NCBI RefSeq assembly: GCF_003324165.1
Contig: NW_025407826.1
Location: forward strand, 682,001-746,000
From: Naegleria lovaniensis
Taxonomy: Eukaryota; Heterolobosea; Eutetramitea; Acrasida; Naegleriidae
Length of the DNA: 64,000 nucleotides
Direction of reading: 5' to 3'
The translations under genes and the position numbers were made by a program. Below the pieces are notes generated by a model, which was not told the origin of the DNA, did not search any database, and was given only the letters and a program-made list of their open reading frames with translations. Position 1 is the stretch's first letter; every line of letters begins with the position of its first letter. Shown in pieces: positions 20,628 to 32,358 of the stretch.

Positions 20628-23280
20628 ATGCAAGAGAGAAGAGCTGCCCATATGGCTCATTCCCACTATCCACCACATCCATCCTCGCAGGGTAATCCTC
20701 CTCCAGGTATGATGCAAGGTCCTCCACCACAAATGTCCCATGGTCCTCCACCACCAGGTGGATCTTCTCATGGTCCTCCACCAAGTATGATCAATCCTCC
20801 ACCATCTGTGGTTCATGGTCATGGTCCTCCACCACCCCCAACGGCTCTACTTGGACCCACCGTGATGATGGATATGATGGAACAAATCAAGAGTAGTTAC
20901 GTAGCAATGGAACAAGAATACAACATGTGTAAGATGCACCGGGATGAACTGGAGAGAAAGTTGGACGCTCAAATTTCTGAATTCCAACTGATGCACTCTG
21001 CCATCATTGAGTTGGAAAATGCTTTTACTAACGCTAAACAACAGTAAGTATTTTGCGAGAGTGAACATATTTGGTTGTGTATTCATAACCACGTTTTTAT
21101 TCATTAATTTTTGATTCATATTGTTGTTTTAATGTATGCTTGTTGTTGTTGTTTGGTATGATAATTGTTGTTTAATAATTTACAACAATAACAACAACCA
21201 CTTCACTCTCCATAATCATGATGATACAAATGATTGTCATCTTGCCGAATCTTTCATCATCTTAATCCTCTCTCATAATTAATACTTCCAAAATTGTTCC
21301 CATTGACTTCTCTTGCACCATGGAAATTATTATTTCCAACTCATTGTGTGAAACCCTTGATCATGTAACTACAGCTATGAAGATCGAATTCAACAAATGC
21401 AATCAACCATTGAACAACTCAGACAACAGCTCTCACAACAAATGTCAGGACAACAAGAGGGTGGTATTCCACCAGTGATGCCTCCCATGTCATCATTGCA
21501 TCAACAGCCACCTCCAATGGGTCCTGGAATGGGATCAAACAGAGGTGATCTTCTTCCGGGAGCAGGTAATGCGCTTCCTCCACCATCGTCTCTTGGTAAT
21601 AATCCTCCACAATTACCACCTCTTCACAGCAATCCAATGACTAATCAACCAAACGCACATAATGGCTCACCATCACAACCATCACTTCCTCCAATGGTTG
21701 CCAACAACCCTCCACAAATGTTGGGACAACAGCCTCCACCACCTATGGGGCTCGGAGGAGGAGCAAACAATCCACCATTGCCACCCTATGATGGTAAGCA
21801 ATCGGTAGGCTCTCGCGAAAGAACAAGTCCTTTTCCTCCAAGCAACGGACCACCATCGCTAGGTAATCCTCCTTCTTCGACACCAACTGGAATGATCCCA
21901 TCTTCTGATTTGATGAATTTGCACAACACACCACCAGGAAATGGATCATCTCTTCCGTCCATGTCAAAGAACGGAATGAACATTCAAGGTCCACCAAATT
22001 CTTCTCAACCTAACACAAACGTAAGTGACTCCTTTCCACATTTTACGGAGAGACCAAATTCAGTAAATAACATGATGCATCATAATACTCAGCCATCTCA
22101 AACGAATGGAATTCCAACTGAAGCAAGACAAATACCTGTAATTACGCCACAACAACAACCACAACAAACAACTGTTAATTTATTTGATGCAAGAAATGAG
22201 AATGTTGTAAAGAAAGAAGGAAATGATTGGGTTGTAGTATTTAATCCTCAAGTAGCAGCAACAACAAATTTAAACATGAGCCTGTATCATAATTTGGATC
22301 AAGAAAGTGTTGTTTGTTGTGTCAAGTTTAGTTCCTGTGGAAGATATTTGGCCACTGGAAGCAACAAGCAGGCTATTGTATTTGATGTCGACTCTGGAAA
22401 GAAGTTTGGAACCTTCTCAACACTCGGACCAATCACAAACCCAACCAGACATGCAGAAGAAGATGAAAATGAAGATGGTAAAAAATCATCAAACCCAGAG
22501 GAGTCTGATCAAGCCAATGTCATGGACGGAGCTGGCAAGGATGACTCTTACATTAGAAGCGTTTGCTTCTCACCTGACAACAAGTATCTCGTTGCTGGCG
22601 CTGATAAAACTGTAAAGATTTGGGATGTGGACACAAAACAAATTTATAGATCTCTCGAAGGTCACGAATTGGATATTTATTCACTCGATTTTTCACCTGA
22701 CAGCAGACTTTTAGTTTCTGGAAGCGGTGACGGAAAGGCCAAGATTTGGGACATGGAAACTGGTGAATGTAGACACACTTGTGGAAATGAGGAAATTGGT
22801 CCACGAGAAGGTGTCACTAGCGTTGCTATTTCTCCAGATGGTAGAACAGTTGCAACAGGCTCATTGGATTGTGTTGTTCGTTTGTGGGACATGACCACTG
22901 GTGAATTGCTAGAATCATTGAACGGTCATGACGACTCGGTGTACAGCGTTGCATTTGCTCCTGACGGTAAAAGCCTTGCTTCTGGTTCATTGGATAGAAC
23001 CCTCAAGATTTGGGATGTGAAATCAGCCCAATGCACTGCCTCCTTATCCGGACATAGAGATTTTGTTTTGAGCGTTGCCTATTCACCAGACGGTAGATGG
23101 TTGGTGAGTGGTTCTAAGGATAGAAGTGTTCAATTCTGGGATCCAAGAAGCAACATTTTACATTTGATGTTGCAAGGACACAAGAATTCTGTCATTAGCG
23201 TTTCTTTGAATCCTAAGCGACCTCTTTTTGCTACAGGTAGCGGAGATTATCGTGCAAGAGTTTGGAAGTATCAAGACTAA
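20628..23280 (+). CDS. TUP1: Tup1-like WD40 transcriptional corepressor
   Basis: Exons 20628-21043 and 21375-23280; the 331-base intron is the longest in the window. 773 residues. After a Pro/Gly-rich start, residues 75-165 form an amphipathic coiled coil (MEQIKSSYVAMEQEYN..., then YEDRIQQMQSTIEQLRQQL across the splice). This matches the Tup1 N-terminal tetramerisation helix that binds Ssn6. A Pro/Gln/Asn-rich linker (170-430) leads to seven WD40 blades (about 440-773) with GH...WD signatures such as DKTVKIWDVD and DRTLKIWDVK. Known family role: recruited by DNA-binding factors to repress promoters through histones and Mediator. The first blade contains an acidic insertion (TRHAEEDENEDG...). 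Order and length fit Tup1/TLE-type corepressors rather than other WD proteins. Confidence 0.9.
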
Positions 23281-23479
23281 TTTTGAAGCTTTGTGCCGAT
23301 TTTGTTGATGAATTAATTGCATATCATGATTATTACTAAACAAATTTATTTATGTTATATTTCTTCACCTTATTGACAGGTACGTCAGCATTTTGCATTC
23401 TGAGTAGTCACTGTATTTTAAATCTAGATTGCAGTTGAGGCTTATTAAGGGTGATCTTTTTTCTAGGTTTACAAAGAAA

Positions 23480-24739
23480 ATGCCTCCACTCTTTGATCAA
23501 GGCTTTGCTCCAAAAGACACCTCTTTTCTCAACAGTAGTCACAACAGTAACATCAACCAACGTTCGAAAAGAATAGTTGGAAATAATCACAAGTTCAATA
23601 AGAAGCAGCCTCTTCCAACGGCTCGCCCAAGCTATTTGTATTTACAAATGAATCATCCAGTGTTATTTTCCCGAGCGATTGAACTCCTTAGTCAATTCAC
23701 CGATTTAGTCTATCTACAGATGAATCCTCAACGCTTGCTCATTCAGGCAGTAGATAGCACCAAAGTTGTACTCTACGAATTGACGATGCGAGAGGGAAAA
23801 GCGTTTTCGTATTTGGATCCTGCTCTTGCCTTCTCCAACTCGAAAAAGACGAACTCTGCAATGTTGAAAAGCCCCTTTCTTCCTCCACTATTTCAAGGGG
23901 TTCCAGAAGTTCAAATAGGAGTGAATTTGAAAATCCTCGCCCATAGTCTGAAAGGCTTGAAAGCTGAAGATGAGTTGTTCATGTTGTTCAATACCGATGA
24001 TGAAGTCACCAATCGGATCGATCAAGACGTTAATTCAAACCAGAACAATAAGGTGATCCAAGATCCGGAAATAAGGCTCACAGTCAAAAAGAAAAATCCC
24101 AATCGAGTGTTTACATTCACTGTTTCTCAATTCATTATCAATGATCATGAATTGGAAACGTTTGAGATTGAACAATTTGATGAACAGGTACAAGTTGAGG
24201 TTCTCATGTCTACGAATTGCTTTTCTCAAATCATGCATGATCTGAGTCAAGTGAAGGGAGAACGGCTTGAAGTTCAAGTGTGTCATGATCTAATGAAGAG
24301 AAGTGATGCGTGTCATGACCTAAGAAATACTCTCAACGATTCCTTAAGGTTATTCTTTAGGACCGCAAAAGAATGTGTCGAAGCCAGTATTGAAGTTCAA
24401 AACTCTTTCATGGGTCACGAAGAAGACATGATCATTAGCTTCACAGAGCCTTATTTGAAACAATTAATAAGCCAACAATGTGTGGATACGAATTCCAACA
24501 ATGACGAGTATGAGGGACTCACAAGCGCGACAACCATTTCCAATGAGTATTCTTTTCGAATTCTTTCCATTCTCTCCAAAGCAAGCAAAATATCGGACCA
24601 AATGCTCTTGCAAATATGTACGAATGGACCATTGGGTGTTTTGTACGGATTGGATGAAGGAGTGGGTTCCTTTCAATTTTTTGTGGCTCCTTATTTGAAT
24701 TCTAATGGATTTTCGTCAGATTCTGACAATGAGTTATGA
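23480..24739 (+). CDS. Divergent PCNA-like sliding clamp protein
   Basis: 419 residues from the ATG at 23480, which follows an A-rich context; a longer reading from 23429 needs a non-ATG start. After about 50 basic/disordered residues the order matches PCNA: FSRAIELLSQFTDLVYLQ with LLIQAVDSTKVVLYEL (centre of domain 1), IGVNLKILAHSLKGLKAEDEL (PCNA 'mGvnL..l.kiLk...edei'), an interdomain connector, CFSQIMHDLSQVKGERLEV (domain 2 start), and the C-terminal PLGVLYGLDE-GSFQFFVAPY. PCNA is usually about 260 residues; this one carries an N-terminal extension, insertions in both domains and an acidic tail. Inference: a specialised clamp paralogue in DNA repair or damage signalling. Rad9/Hus1-type clamps are the main alternative. 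Confidence 0.72.
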   Translation: MPPLFDQGFAPKDTSFLNSSHNSNINQRSKRIVGNNHKFNKKQPLPTARPSYLYLQMNHPVLFSRAIELLSQFTDLVYLQMNPQRLLIQAVDSTKVVLYELTMREGKAFSYLDPALAFSNSKKTNSAMLKSPFLPPLFQGVPEVQIGVNLKILAHSLKGLKAEDELFMLFNTDDEVTNRIDQDVNSNQNNKVIQDPEIRLTVKKKNPNRVFTFTVSQFIINDHELETFEIEQFDEQVQVEVLMSTNCFSQIMHDLSQVKGERLEVQVCHDLMKRSDACHDLRNTLNDSLRLFFRTAKECVEASIEVQNSFMGHEEDMIISFTEPYLKQLISQQCVDTNSNNDEYEGLTSATTISNEYSFRILSILSKASKISDQMLLQICTNGPLGVLYGLDEGVGSFQFFVAPYLNSNGFSSDSDNEL

Positions 24740-24980
24740 CTTGTGTCACTGGTGTCGATAGATGGACCTCTGTAATTGTTATGTCCTTATTGTTGTTTGT
24801 AAATATTCCATTCGAAAGTAGGGTTCTTCTTTTATTCTTGAATCATCCTTAAATCTGTCTAACATTATATTTTTTCAAAATGTAGTTTGTGTAGTTATAG
24901 AAATTGTATCTATTTTGTAAATCATATTGTTGTATGATTACAACAAATTAAATTGAATTACACTCATCCTCGACTCCATA

Positions 24981-25371
24981 TCAGCGATCATCATCATCAT
25001 TTATCATGAGTGCTTGTTATTGATAACAATTATTTTACCGGTCATCATCATTGTTGAATACCCCGACTGGTATTTATTACAATGACAAATCTTGTTGCAA
25101 ACTTACCTAATAATTGTCTGATTTGTTGTTGTGTGAGATGAGGAGATATTGAATTTTTCAATATTATTGTGGACGATGAATGATTGTTTCCCGAACTTGT
25201 TGCACTGTTCATCATGTTATTATTACTATTGCAAGTTGTTGAAAAATTTAGAAATGATCCCGAGCATGAAAAAGAGGTCGTGGATGATTTCAAATTCAAT
25301 AACGAGGACGATGAGAGTGAATGACTGCTGCGGTGCCGACAGAGAGAACCCAAAAATCGGCTGGTTTGCAT
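24981..25371 (-). CDS. Small protein, possible mitochondrial presequence
   Basis: Proposed exons 25371-25107 and 25012-24981 (intron 94 bases), 98 residues. The N-terminus (MQTSRFLGSLCRHRSSHSLS) is rich in Arg, Ser and hydrophobics with no acidic residues, like a mitochondrial presequence. A Ser/Asn/Thr-rich middle follows, then SPHLTQQQIRQLL and a short acidic end (DDDDR). The donor GTAAGT is clear; the terminal exon is chosen only by phase and is weaker. No family is recognised. It is divergent from the gene at 25506, sharing about 135 bases. Confidence 0.45.
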
Positions 25372-25505
25372 TTTTTTTGAAAGTTAAACTGTTGTTCAAC
25401 TTTTCCTACTTTTCCGACAGTGCTTGAGGTTTGTAAATGTTTATCATTATTTCTAAATACTGGCAATTGATTAACAATTGTTTTGCATTTCGTGTCTTAG
25501 AATCA

Positions 25506-27644
25506 ATGGTTAAAGCTTTTCTCGTTCAATTGGGTAAAAAAATGGCAAATCAAACTTTTGATGAAATATTTCTTGAACTCTACTTGGCTAATCTCAAAGA
25601 GAAACACAACCATGATTTCTCAAGAATAACAACAACACCATCATCATTCTCCGGATTGGGGTTTTCGGAAGAAGTACTACCGAAACTCAATGCTATTCAA
25701 GATATTCTTGGTATTTCAATCTCCAACAATGATCCCCTATTCAACCATAAGATCACTCCTTTACGTTGCCATTTGCTAGAATTTGCTTTTGCAAAAGATG
25801 AATCAGCAATGATGGCAGTTTGCGGGAAGCTTGTAAAAATGTTGAAACTTCGAGAAGAGCTCCGGGTTGGTGTTCTTTTTTCTTGCTTGCTGCCATTGCT
25901 TTTCCCTGAGTGTACATTACCAACGTTTTTTTCTGAAGCCTCAGAGCTGCAACAAACACAAAGTTATGTCGGGCATTTATTGAACTTGGTTTCTCTATTT
26001 CCAAACAGCAGTACCAACTCGTAAGTTGTCCCTGAATTTCTATATTTGTAACGTAGAGTACTTTATTTCAGAGATGTTATCATTTCTCAATTTACAACGG
26101 TATCCAAATTTTTTGACGATCAACCAGAGTTTTATTCTCTGTTTGAATCATCAATTCGTCCTGATCGAACGGTTGCATTTGATTGGACAGTCAACAACAC
26201 CACTTGCAAGATTATTAAATACATTAGCGAGAATGCTACAAATGATGGTTGTTCAATACATAAGGATTTTTTGAAGGTTGTTACCTTAATGAGACATGCA
26301 CATTCAAAGAAAATGGACTTTTGTTTCATAGATCAGGAAGAGGATTTTCACAAACGTATTCGAACCTATGGCTTGTTGGTGAGCAAAGACAGGATTATTG
26401 TCTTGTCATTGAGATGTGAAGGAAAAAAGAGAAAGTATTTACTTGCCAAAATCGGTTCATTTTGTACTACTCCTGGAAGGGAGAAGAGTTCAAAAGCATC
26501 TCTTTGTGAGTTCATACTTGCAACAGCAGCTGAATCTGTGAAAGAAAAAGAACAAGTGGAAGAGTATCTGCTTCGAAGAAAGACAAGAACAAATGAATCC
26601 TCAACTCCACTAAAAAAACAAAGAAATTCTTTAGAAATTAGTGACATCTTAACTATACAGCTGAAGGGGAAAAATTATCTATCACTTAAGATCACAGACA
26701 TTATTGATGACTGCCCTAAAAAACCAGTGTATGAGGCCATTATTTCGAATACTGATAACGCTCCAAAGCTTGTGGTCAAATTGAACAGAAACAACGACAA
26801 GGTTCATCATCCAGAAGGTTCTATATTTTTGGAATATATTAATGCCTCTGTTATTGGAAAACCAAAACTCCGTTTACCTTGTGCTGAAGTTGCTCTGAAA
26901 GGTATTCCATTAAACAAGTTTAAAACAGAACAACGTTCGATGAAAGCAAAGTTAATTGAAGGATTGCTTAAAGAGTTAATGGAGATCCACAATCAGGATA
27001 TGATTCATAATGATGTTAAACCACAAAATATTGTGGTCATCCATGAATGTACTCCAAAACTAATTGATTGGGAATTGTGTGAGATTTTTACAAGCTACGA
27101 CACAGAAAACGAGCAATGTATTGGACTTCATGGCTTGCCTTTGGAGTCTGAATATGGTACAGATAACTACAATGCTCCAGAGAAATTCTTAGACAAGTTA
27201 ATTTCACCAAAGAGTGATATTTTTTCAATGGGACTTGTATTCATTGAAATGGTGTTGGGAAATGAATTGAATGACATGGAGAGGAAACTGTGTATTACAC
27301 ATTCAAAGAAATTTTGGAATTCAAAACTCAAGAATTCATGCAATCTCATCCGAGACAACTTGTTTGAGACATTGCAACTCATGATAAATGCAGAAAAGAA
27401 GGAACGACCCTCAGCTGCAAATTGTTTGGAATTGCTTGGGTTTCACAGCGATGAACAAGAGATCGTTGATCATTTCAAGCCATTTGAGAGGTATTATACA
27501 AGGTCCAATGGGCCAAAATTTTGCAAGATTCAACCACGTAGACTGTTTGAAACATCTCCGCAAAACGAAAGTACCAACAAAAGATTGAACCATGTTTTAG
27601 GTGATGGTATTGAGGAAGAACCAGCTTCTAAGAAAATCAAATAG
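25506..27644 (+). CDS. Protein-kinase-fold protein with altered DFG motif
   Basis: Exons 25506-26020 and 26072-27644 (intron 51 bases), 695 residues. The N-terminal 380 residues are not recognised. From about 400 a kinase fold appears: VVKL (candidate ATP Lys), the catalytic loop MIHNDVKPQNIVV (about 480-492), then LIDWELC where DFG is expected, YNAPEKF (APE motif) and PKSDIFSMGLVFIEMVLG. The HxD Asp and downstream Asn remain; the magnesium-binding Asp is present in DWE but Phe-Gly is lost. Such a layout occurs in atypical kinases. A C-terminal nuclear-type basic stretch (PASKKIK) ends the protein. The start is the first ATG after a possible 5'-UTR acceptor (TCTTAG at 25500). Confidence 0.75.
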
Positions 27645-28028
27645 AACACATGAAACATGTCATAGAGCAATGAATTTATATGAAACCAATCGCATAATAA
27701 TTTCAGCCTTCAGACGGACAATAGTGGACATTGTTCATCCCATTTAATTATTATTTCTCTTTATTCGAGCGGACATGATGGAAATTAGGAAAGCCTTAGT
27801 CCAAACTTCCTTACGGTAAATATTGCTCGAATCATCTTCATATAAATAAAGTGGTTCCATGACATGTAAAAAACTGTCACTTTGATTTAAAGAAAAGAAC
27901 CCTTTACAGAGGTGCGAGTCCATAAATGTCAAGAGTTTAACAGCCTTTTGTTAAATTGTTAGATTTGTTGTTATTTCTGAATAAATTGTTACTTTGTAAT
28001 AATCCATAATTCACACATTTTGGGATAC
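27645..28028. other. Intergenic with an orphan open frame
   Basis: 384 bases between convergent genes. On the minus strand 27932-27744 is open (TFMDSHLCKGFF...EVWTKAFLISIM...) and has protein-like composition. A CAAAAG acceptor-like site lies just upstream near 27945. It could be a terminal exon or a remnant; I cannot link it to either neighbour. Confidence 0.3.
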
Positions 28029-29090
28029 TCAATAATGAAAATGAAGAGGATTTGCCAATGCACTCATAAATCTCAGAAATTGGTTTGCAACTTCCTCTCG
28101 TGGCAATATAAAATCATCCTTCTGTACAGTCACCCATGAATCTGTATTGGTTTTGTCGTCTGTATCTGTCACATTTAATGGTTTTCGACACATGGGACAC
28201 GTTTCATTCTTTTGATTCCACGCTTGCAGACATGGCTCACAAAATTGTGAATTACAACATCCAGTGGCAATCGAGGTTGGTGCGTCCATACAAATACAAC
28301 ACAAATCTTCTTCAGATGCTTCCTCTTCTTCGTCATGATTGGTTTCAACAGGACATTTCTTTTCAAAAAGATCATGCATGGCTTGTTCGTCATGTTGATG
28401 CGGAGATGTCGAAATTTTTGGTGTTTCTGTGGAAGAGGAGGATCGTTCTTCGAGGAACTTTTGACTTTGCCTTTCCTGTTGATTATTATTAAATAATTGA
28501 TGTACATGACATTCTGTTTTGGCCCTCTCCAGTATCATATAAAAAGTTTTCAAATCTAAAATCTTCCATTGTCGACAAATTTGTTCATTCTTTGTGAGAT
28601 GTGAAGGCAACACAAAACCCACGTGTTGAGTTCGATCTATATTCTGAATGGATGATTGCAAGAGTAGCTTTCGATGCTCCTCTATAGAACTCTTATGACC
28701 ATGACAATCAAAATACACTCGATATAAATTAATTTTCAAATATTTGGAAGGAATATATTTCATCTCTTCCTCTCGGACATGTTCAAAAAAGTCTCGATTC
28801 ATCAACTCGAAATACAAATAAAACTTGGAATGATATAAAAAGTGAATACTCAAATAATTGAGTAAATTGACATCACACAGAAAGGATCCGATATTTTCTG
28901 GAATTTTTGATCCGAGTCCCGAATGATGATGATCCTGAGTGGTTGTTGTTGTTGTTGATGTTACAGGAATTTGAGAAGAGGAATTTCCTCTGGATCGTGA
29001 TGTCGTCTTGCTGGTAGTTGTTGTTGTGGTTCCTCCGTGATGATCATTTTCTAACGAATTTTGTAAAACGTCCGAAATTGAATTTCCCAT
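28029..29090 (-). CDS. RING-finger protein, probable membrane-anchored E3 ubiquitin ligase
   Basis: 353 residues, single exon. It begins MGNSISD, fitting N-myristoylation. Residues 1-60 are Ser/Thr/His-rich. Residues 60-200 form a hydrophobic/aromatic region with no recognised family (FLCDVNLLNYLSIHFLYHSKFYLYFELMNRDFF). A RING finger lies near 270-312: CCICMDAPTSIATGCCNSQFCEPCLQAW...CPMCRKPL, a C3HC4-like order with an unusual 'CCNSQFC' core in which the usual His ligand is absent. Known role of the family: transfer of ubiquitin from E2 to substrate. The substrate cannot be inferred. Confidence 0.82.
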   Translation of the reverse strand: MGNSISDVLQNSLENDHHGGTTTTTTSKTTSRSRGNSSSQIPVTSTTTTTTQDHHHSGLGSKIPENIGSFLCDVNLLNYLSIHFLYHSKFYLYFELMNRDFFEHVREEEMKYIPSKYLKINLYRVYFDCHGHKSSIEEHRKLLLQSSIQNIDRTQHVGFVLPSHLTKNEQICRQWKILDLKTFYMILERAKTECHVHQLFNNNQQERQSQKFLEERSSSSTETPKISTSPHQHDEQAMHDLFEKKCPVETNHDEEEEASEEDLCCICMDAPTSIATGCCNSQFCEPCLQAWNQKNETCPMCRKPLNVTDTDDKTNTDSWVTVQKDDFILPREEVANQFLRFMSALANPLHFHY

Positions 29091-29323
29091 AGTAGTAGAT
29101 GAGCGTGGTTGTTGAGTGAGGTTAAATACAAATCAATCGACGACCTTTTTGAAATAATAATTCAAATGAAACACGAGAGAGAGGAAGATATTGTTGTTTT
29201 TTGATGAAATGTTGTTCCGATTCAGAATTTTTTTTTAGAATTTTACTTCTAAAATCCATTTGGAAGGTTTCTGTTCGAATCCAATAAACCAATTGTGGAG
29301 ATCATCTTCTTCAATGCCATCTG

Positions 29324-29848
29324 TTAATGTTTGAAGGTCTTGGATTTGTTACTTTCAAACCAATGGAGAAGAGAATGAGGGTTGGGTCGAAGGGTGGTAT
29401 CTTGGTTGTTATAAATGATGCACGTTGAAAAGTGACAGTTTTGAAAAGTTGTTGTTTTAGTCACATCTAGTTGTGGACTATTGTTCTCTTGATTGAATGT
29501 CATGAAATGTTCACAAAGCCATTCAGAAGGAACGGATTCAAAAGTTTGTTTGACCTTATCATAATCTCTTGAATGTTGTGCTGGATGATTTGACATTTGT
29601 AAGGCAATACTTTCTCGACATTTCAATTCATCACGTTCGACTTGAATACAACAGAAACTAGTTTGTAAAATGAAATTCAGTTCATGTTGAAAAGTTATTT
29701 TCTCGAAATTATGTTCTTCTTCTTGTCGTTTCAAATGATCATTTTGTTCATCGAGTGACGACTCGAGAAGGAGTTGCCAGTGGTTGTTTTCATGTAGTTG
29801 TTGTTGATGATTGTAAGAATGATGATCGTACAAGGACCGTGATGACAT
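29324..29848 (-). CDS. Unrecognised small protein
   Basis: 174 residues from the ATG at 29848 (MSSRSLYDHHSYNHQQQ); the frame is open further upstream but that stretch is not protein-like. It is His/Gln/Glu-rich at the N-terminus, with central Cys residues (SFCCIQVERDELKCRESI) and an acidic/aromatic C-half. No transmembrane segment or known domain is visible. It lies in a minus-strand run between the RING gene and a membrane protein gene, with no sign of a functional link. Confidence 0.5.
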   Translation of the reverse strand: MSSRSLYDHHSYNHQQQLHENNHWQLLLESSLDEQNDHLKRQEEEHNFEKITFQHELNFILQTSFCCIQVERDELKCRESIALQMSNHPAQHSRDYDKVKQTFESVPSEWLCEHFMTFNQENNSPQLDVTKTTTFQNCHFSTCIIYNNQDTTLRPNPHSLLHWFESNKSKTFKH

Positions 29849-29987
29849 TTTGTTGGTCAAGTTGATCACGTTTGGATAGGAGTGTTTGGCGATTGTTCTT
29901 AATGCTAATAATAAAGTAAATTCGATCACGTTTAAAACAACTTGTAATATTTTACAATGTTTTTACATTTGGATGAATCATTTGGTT

Positions 29988-32126
29988 CTACTTTAAATCC
30001 TCCCCTGTTTTGTTGAGCTTATTACGAGCCATCAAAATGGCATTCAAGCTAATACCTCCTCCTCCAATAGCAACTCCTCCTTTTGGTTTGGTTGAAGTGT
30101 TGTTTTTGTTTGTTTCCTCTTCTTGAATCAAGGAACTTGTTGAACTTTTTGCCATTCGATTTCCAATGGAAGAAATGACAGAAGAGGCAGAAGTATTCTC
30201 TTCTGTAGTTGTTGATGTTGTTGACGTTTCTGTTATTTCATCCTTTTTGTGTGGTTGTGATTTTTGAATGGATAATGCTCCAATGGCTCCCAATTTCTTT
30301 TCCAATTTTGAAATTTCCTCCAACTTGTCAAATTCATTTTGATTTGGCAATTCAATATCGTGCTGATCAGTAGTAGCTTCAATGACATGATTCAATAACG
30401 AGGAAATATTCGTACGAGTTTTCTCTCGACGAGGTTTTGCAATTTTTGCCTTTTTCACAACCATGGTTCCCTGTGAATGTGTTTCATCACCATTTTCAGA
30501 CTTTTCCACAGAACTTGTGGAATCTGAAACGATCGAAGAATTTGAATCTTTCAATGTTCTTAATTGTAATTTCTGTTTCAATCGTTCTCCAATCATTCCA
30601 ACAATGGCAACTCCACTGCTGACACCTCCACGAGGAGAAGTTAATTCTTCTGTGTTCACATTTGTTGTTGTCTTGGACACATCTGTCTGACCACTCGTTG
30701 ACGAGGAATTGGTTGAAGATTCTGCTTGGCCTTGTTTTAACATTTTAGCTAAAGAACTAGTTCTAAATCTCATGGAAGGAACTCGTTGAGTGGTGGTTGT
30801 TGAAGAAGTGGTTGGATGAATGATTTCTTGTTTTTCTTGTTGTGACGTTTCAGAAGTAACACTGACCTTACTGGATTTCTTTTCAGAAGAATCCAAAGTG
30901 TTGCTCATTGATTGTTCCTTGTCGTTTGTGGTGGATGAAGAAGGTTTTTTAAGAATACTCACAGGTTTCACTTCCTTGACAGGTGACGTTTGTGGTTGAG
31001 AATTCATGGAGGTAGAGCTTGTAACAATTGCTTTTTGAGGTGTTGGATGATTAGAAATTTTCAATTTTTCAACTTGTTGAATTAATTCTAATTCTTGACT
31101 TTCGAGATCGGAATTGGAATATGGGAAAATAAATGCGAGTATGGCGAATTGAGAAAGAAGGTGTTTTTCAAAGAGAGGTGTCAAAATGAGTGAAATTCGA
31201 TTCACAATGAAGCGTATTTGTGTTAGACATTGAATGCCAATGGTCATTCCAATCAAACACCAAATTCCATTTTTGGAAGTTGCCATCGATAAGCTCCAGC
31301 TCAATAACATGATCATGTACAATCCTACTGTTTGAATCAATGCCATTTCCTCTCTCATATAAAATAATTGTTTTGCCAATAATTTCAACTCTGGATTTGC
31401 TAATTGCCAAATTGGAATTAAATATTTTGAATCATGATTTTCTAAAATCTCTGTATTTGCATAGAATACATAAAAACTACACAACTTGATCAGTGTGTGT
31501 GAAATGATGAGAATCAGTGGCAGTGATAGCAATGTTATGGAAAGAAATGAAAAATGTGAACTCGCATTCACAATAAAAGTTACAAAATAAAGAGTGTCAA
31601 TGATGACATTTGAAATGAATGAATAGAATGAAGTGGTGGTTGCGAATGACGATACATTGTTACTTCCAACAGTAGTGACCAAAGCTGGAGGTCTAAATTG
31701 AAAGAGTATGACAACTGTATCGGATTTCCGAATATGGAATTATTGTTATCCGAAATTCGTTTCATCATGATGATGATTTCATACAACAATATTTCAGTAT
31801 AATCATGATCGGTTCATAAATATTTTCAGCATTAACAGTGAATCATGTGAATCTATCCACATGAAGATATATTAAAAATTTCACATACCCATCGTGACAC
31901 TCATCAAAAAGGCCAATAACATGGACACTTGAAACGCTAACGAAAAGATTACACTTTCCAACAACAACATGGCAATATACGGAGACAATAATGTAAAAAT
32001 TGTTTCATCCATCACATAGGAGTGTTGATTCTTTCGCATCACGTCACAATATTGCACCACATAGGAATAATATTTGTAATAACTTGATACAATGTGGAGG
32101 GAGAAGAGGGAAAGAGAAAGAATCAT
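29988..32126 (-). CDS. Multi-pass membrane protein with a long disordered tail
   Basis: Exons 32126-31889 and 31684-29988 (intron 204 bases), 644 residues. The first 280 residues contain about six to seven hydrophobic segments (for example FTLLSPYIAMLLLESVIFSLAF, ISNVIIDTLYFVTFIV, LSITLLSLPLILIISHTLI, YMIMLLSWSLSMA). The remaining 360 residues are Ser/Thr/Lys-rich and disordered, with short repeats of the type SVISSIGNRMAKSSTSS and a conserved-looking end (GVAIGGGGISLNAILMARNKL). The acceptor is CTCCAG; the phase was checked. No transporter or receptor family is recognised. Confidence 0.65.
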
Positions 32127-32358
32127 GTTGAGTTGTTGTTATTGGGAGGTTTGTGGGATTGGCAGGTGTGAATCATGAAAGATTTTTTTCTTGTGATTCT
32201 TTAGATGAAAAGTGATGTGCCTTTTCATGTGTGACAAGCTCGCTACAATTATGTCTTGCTCACATAAACTGGCGTCACAGACACATTGTTAAACCTCAAA
32301 TTGAATGTAAAAGTAATTTAATGGATGCTTTACAGACCAAAGTTTACATTTCACTTGC

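Noticed and set aside
21044-21374. Gene or RNA inside the long Tup1 intron
   Set aside because: Only CAA/TTG-rich low-complexity sequence is visible.
29250-29300. GTTCGAATCC as a tRNA T-loop
   Set aside because: The flanks do not form acceptor or anticodon stems.
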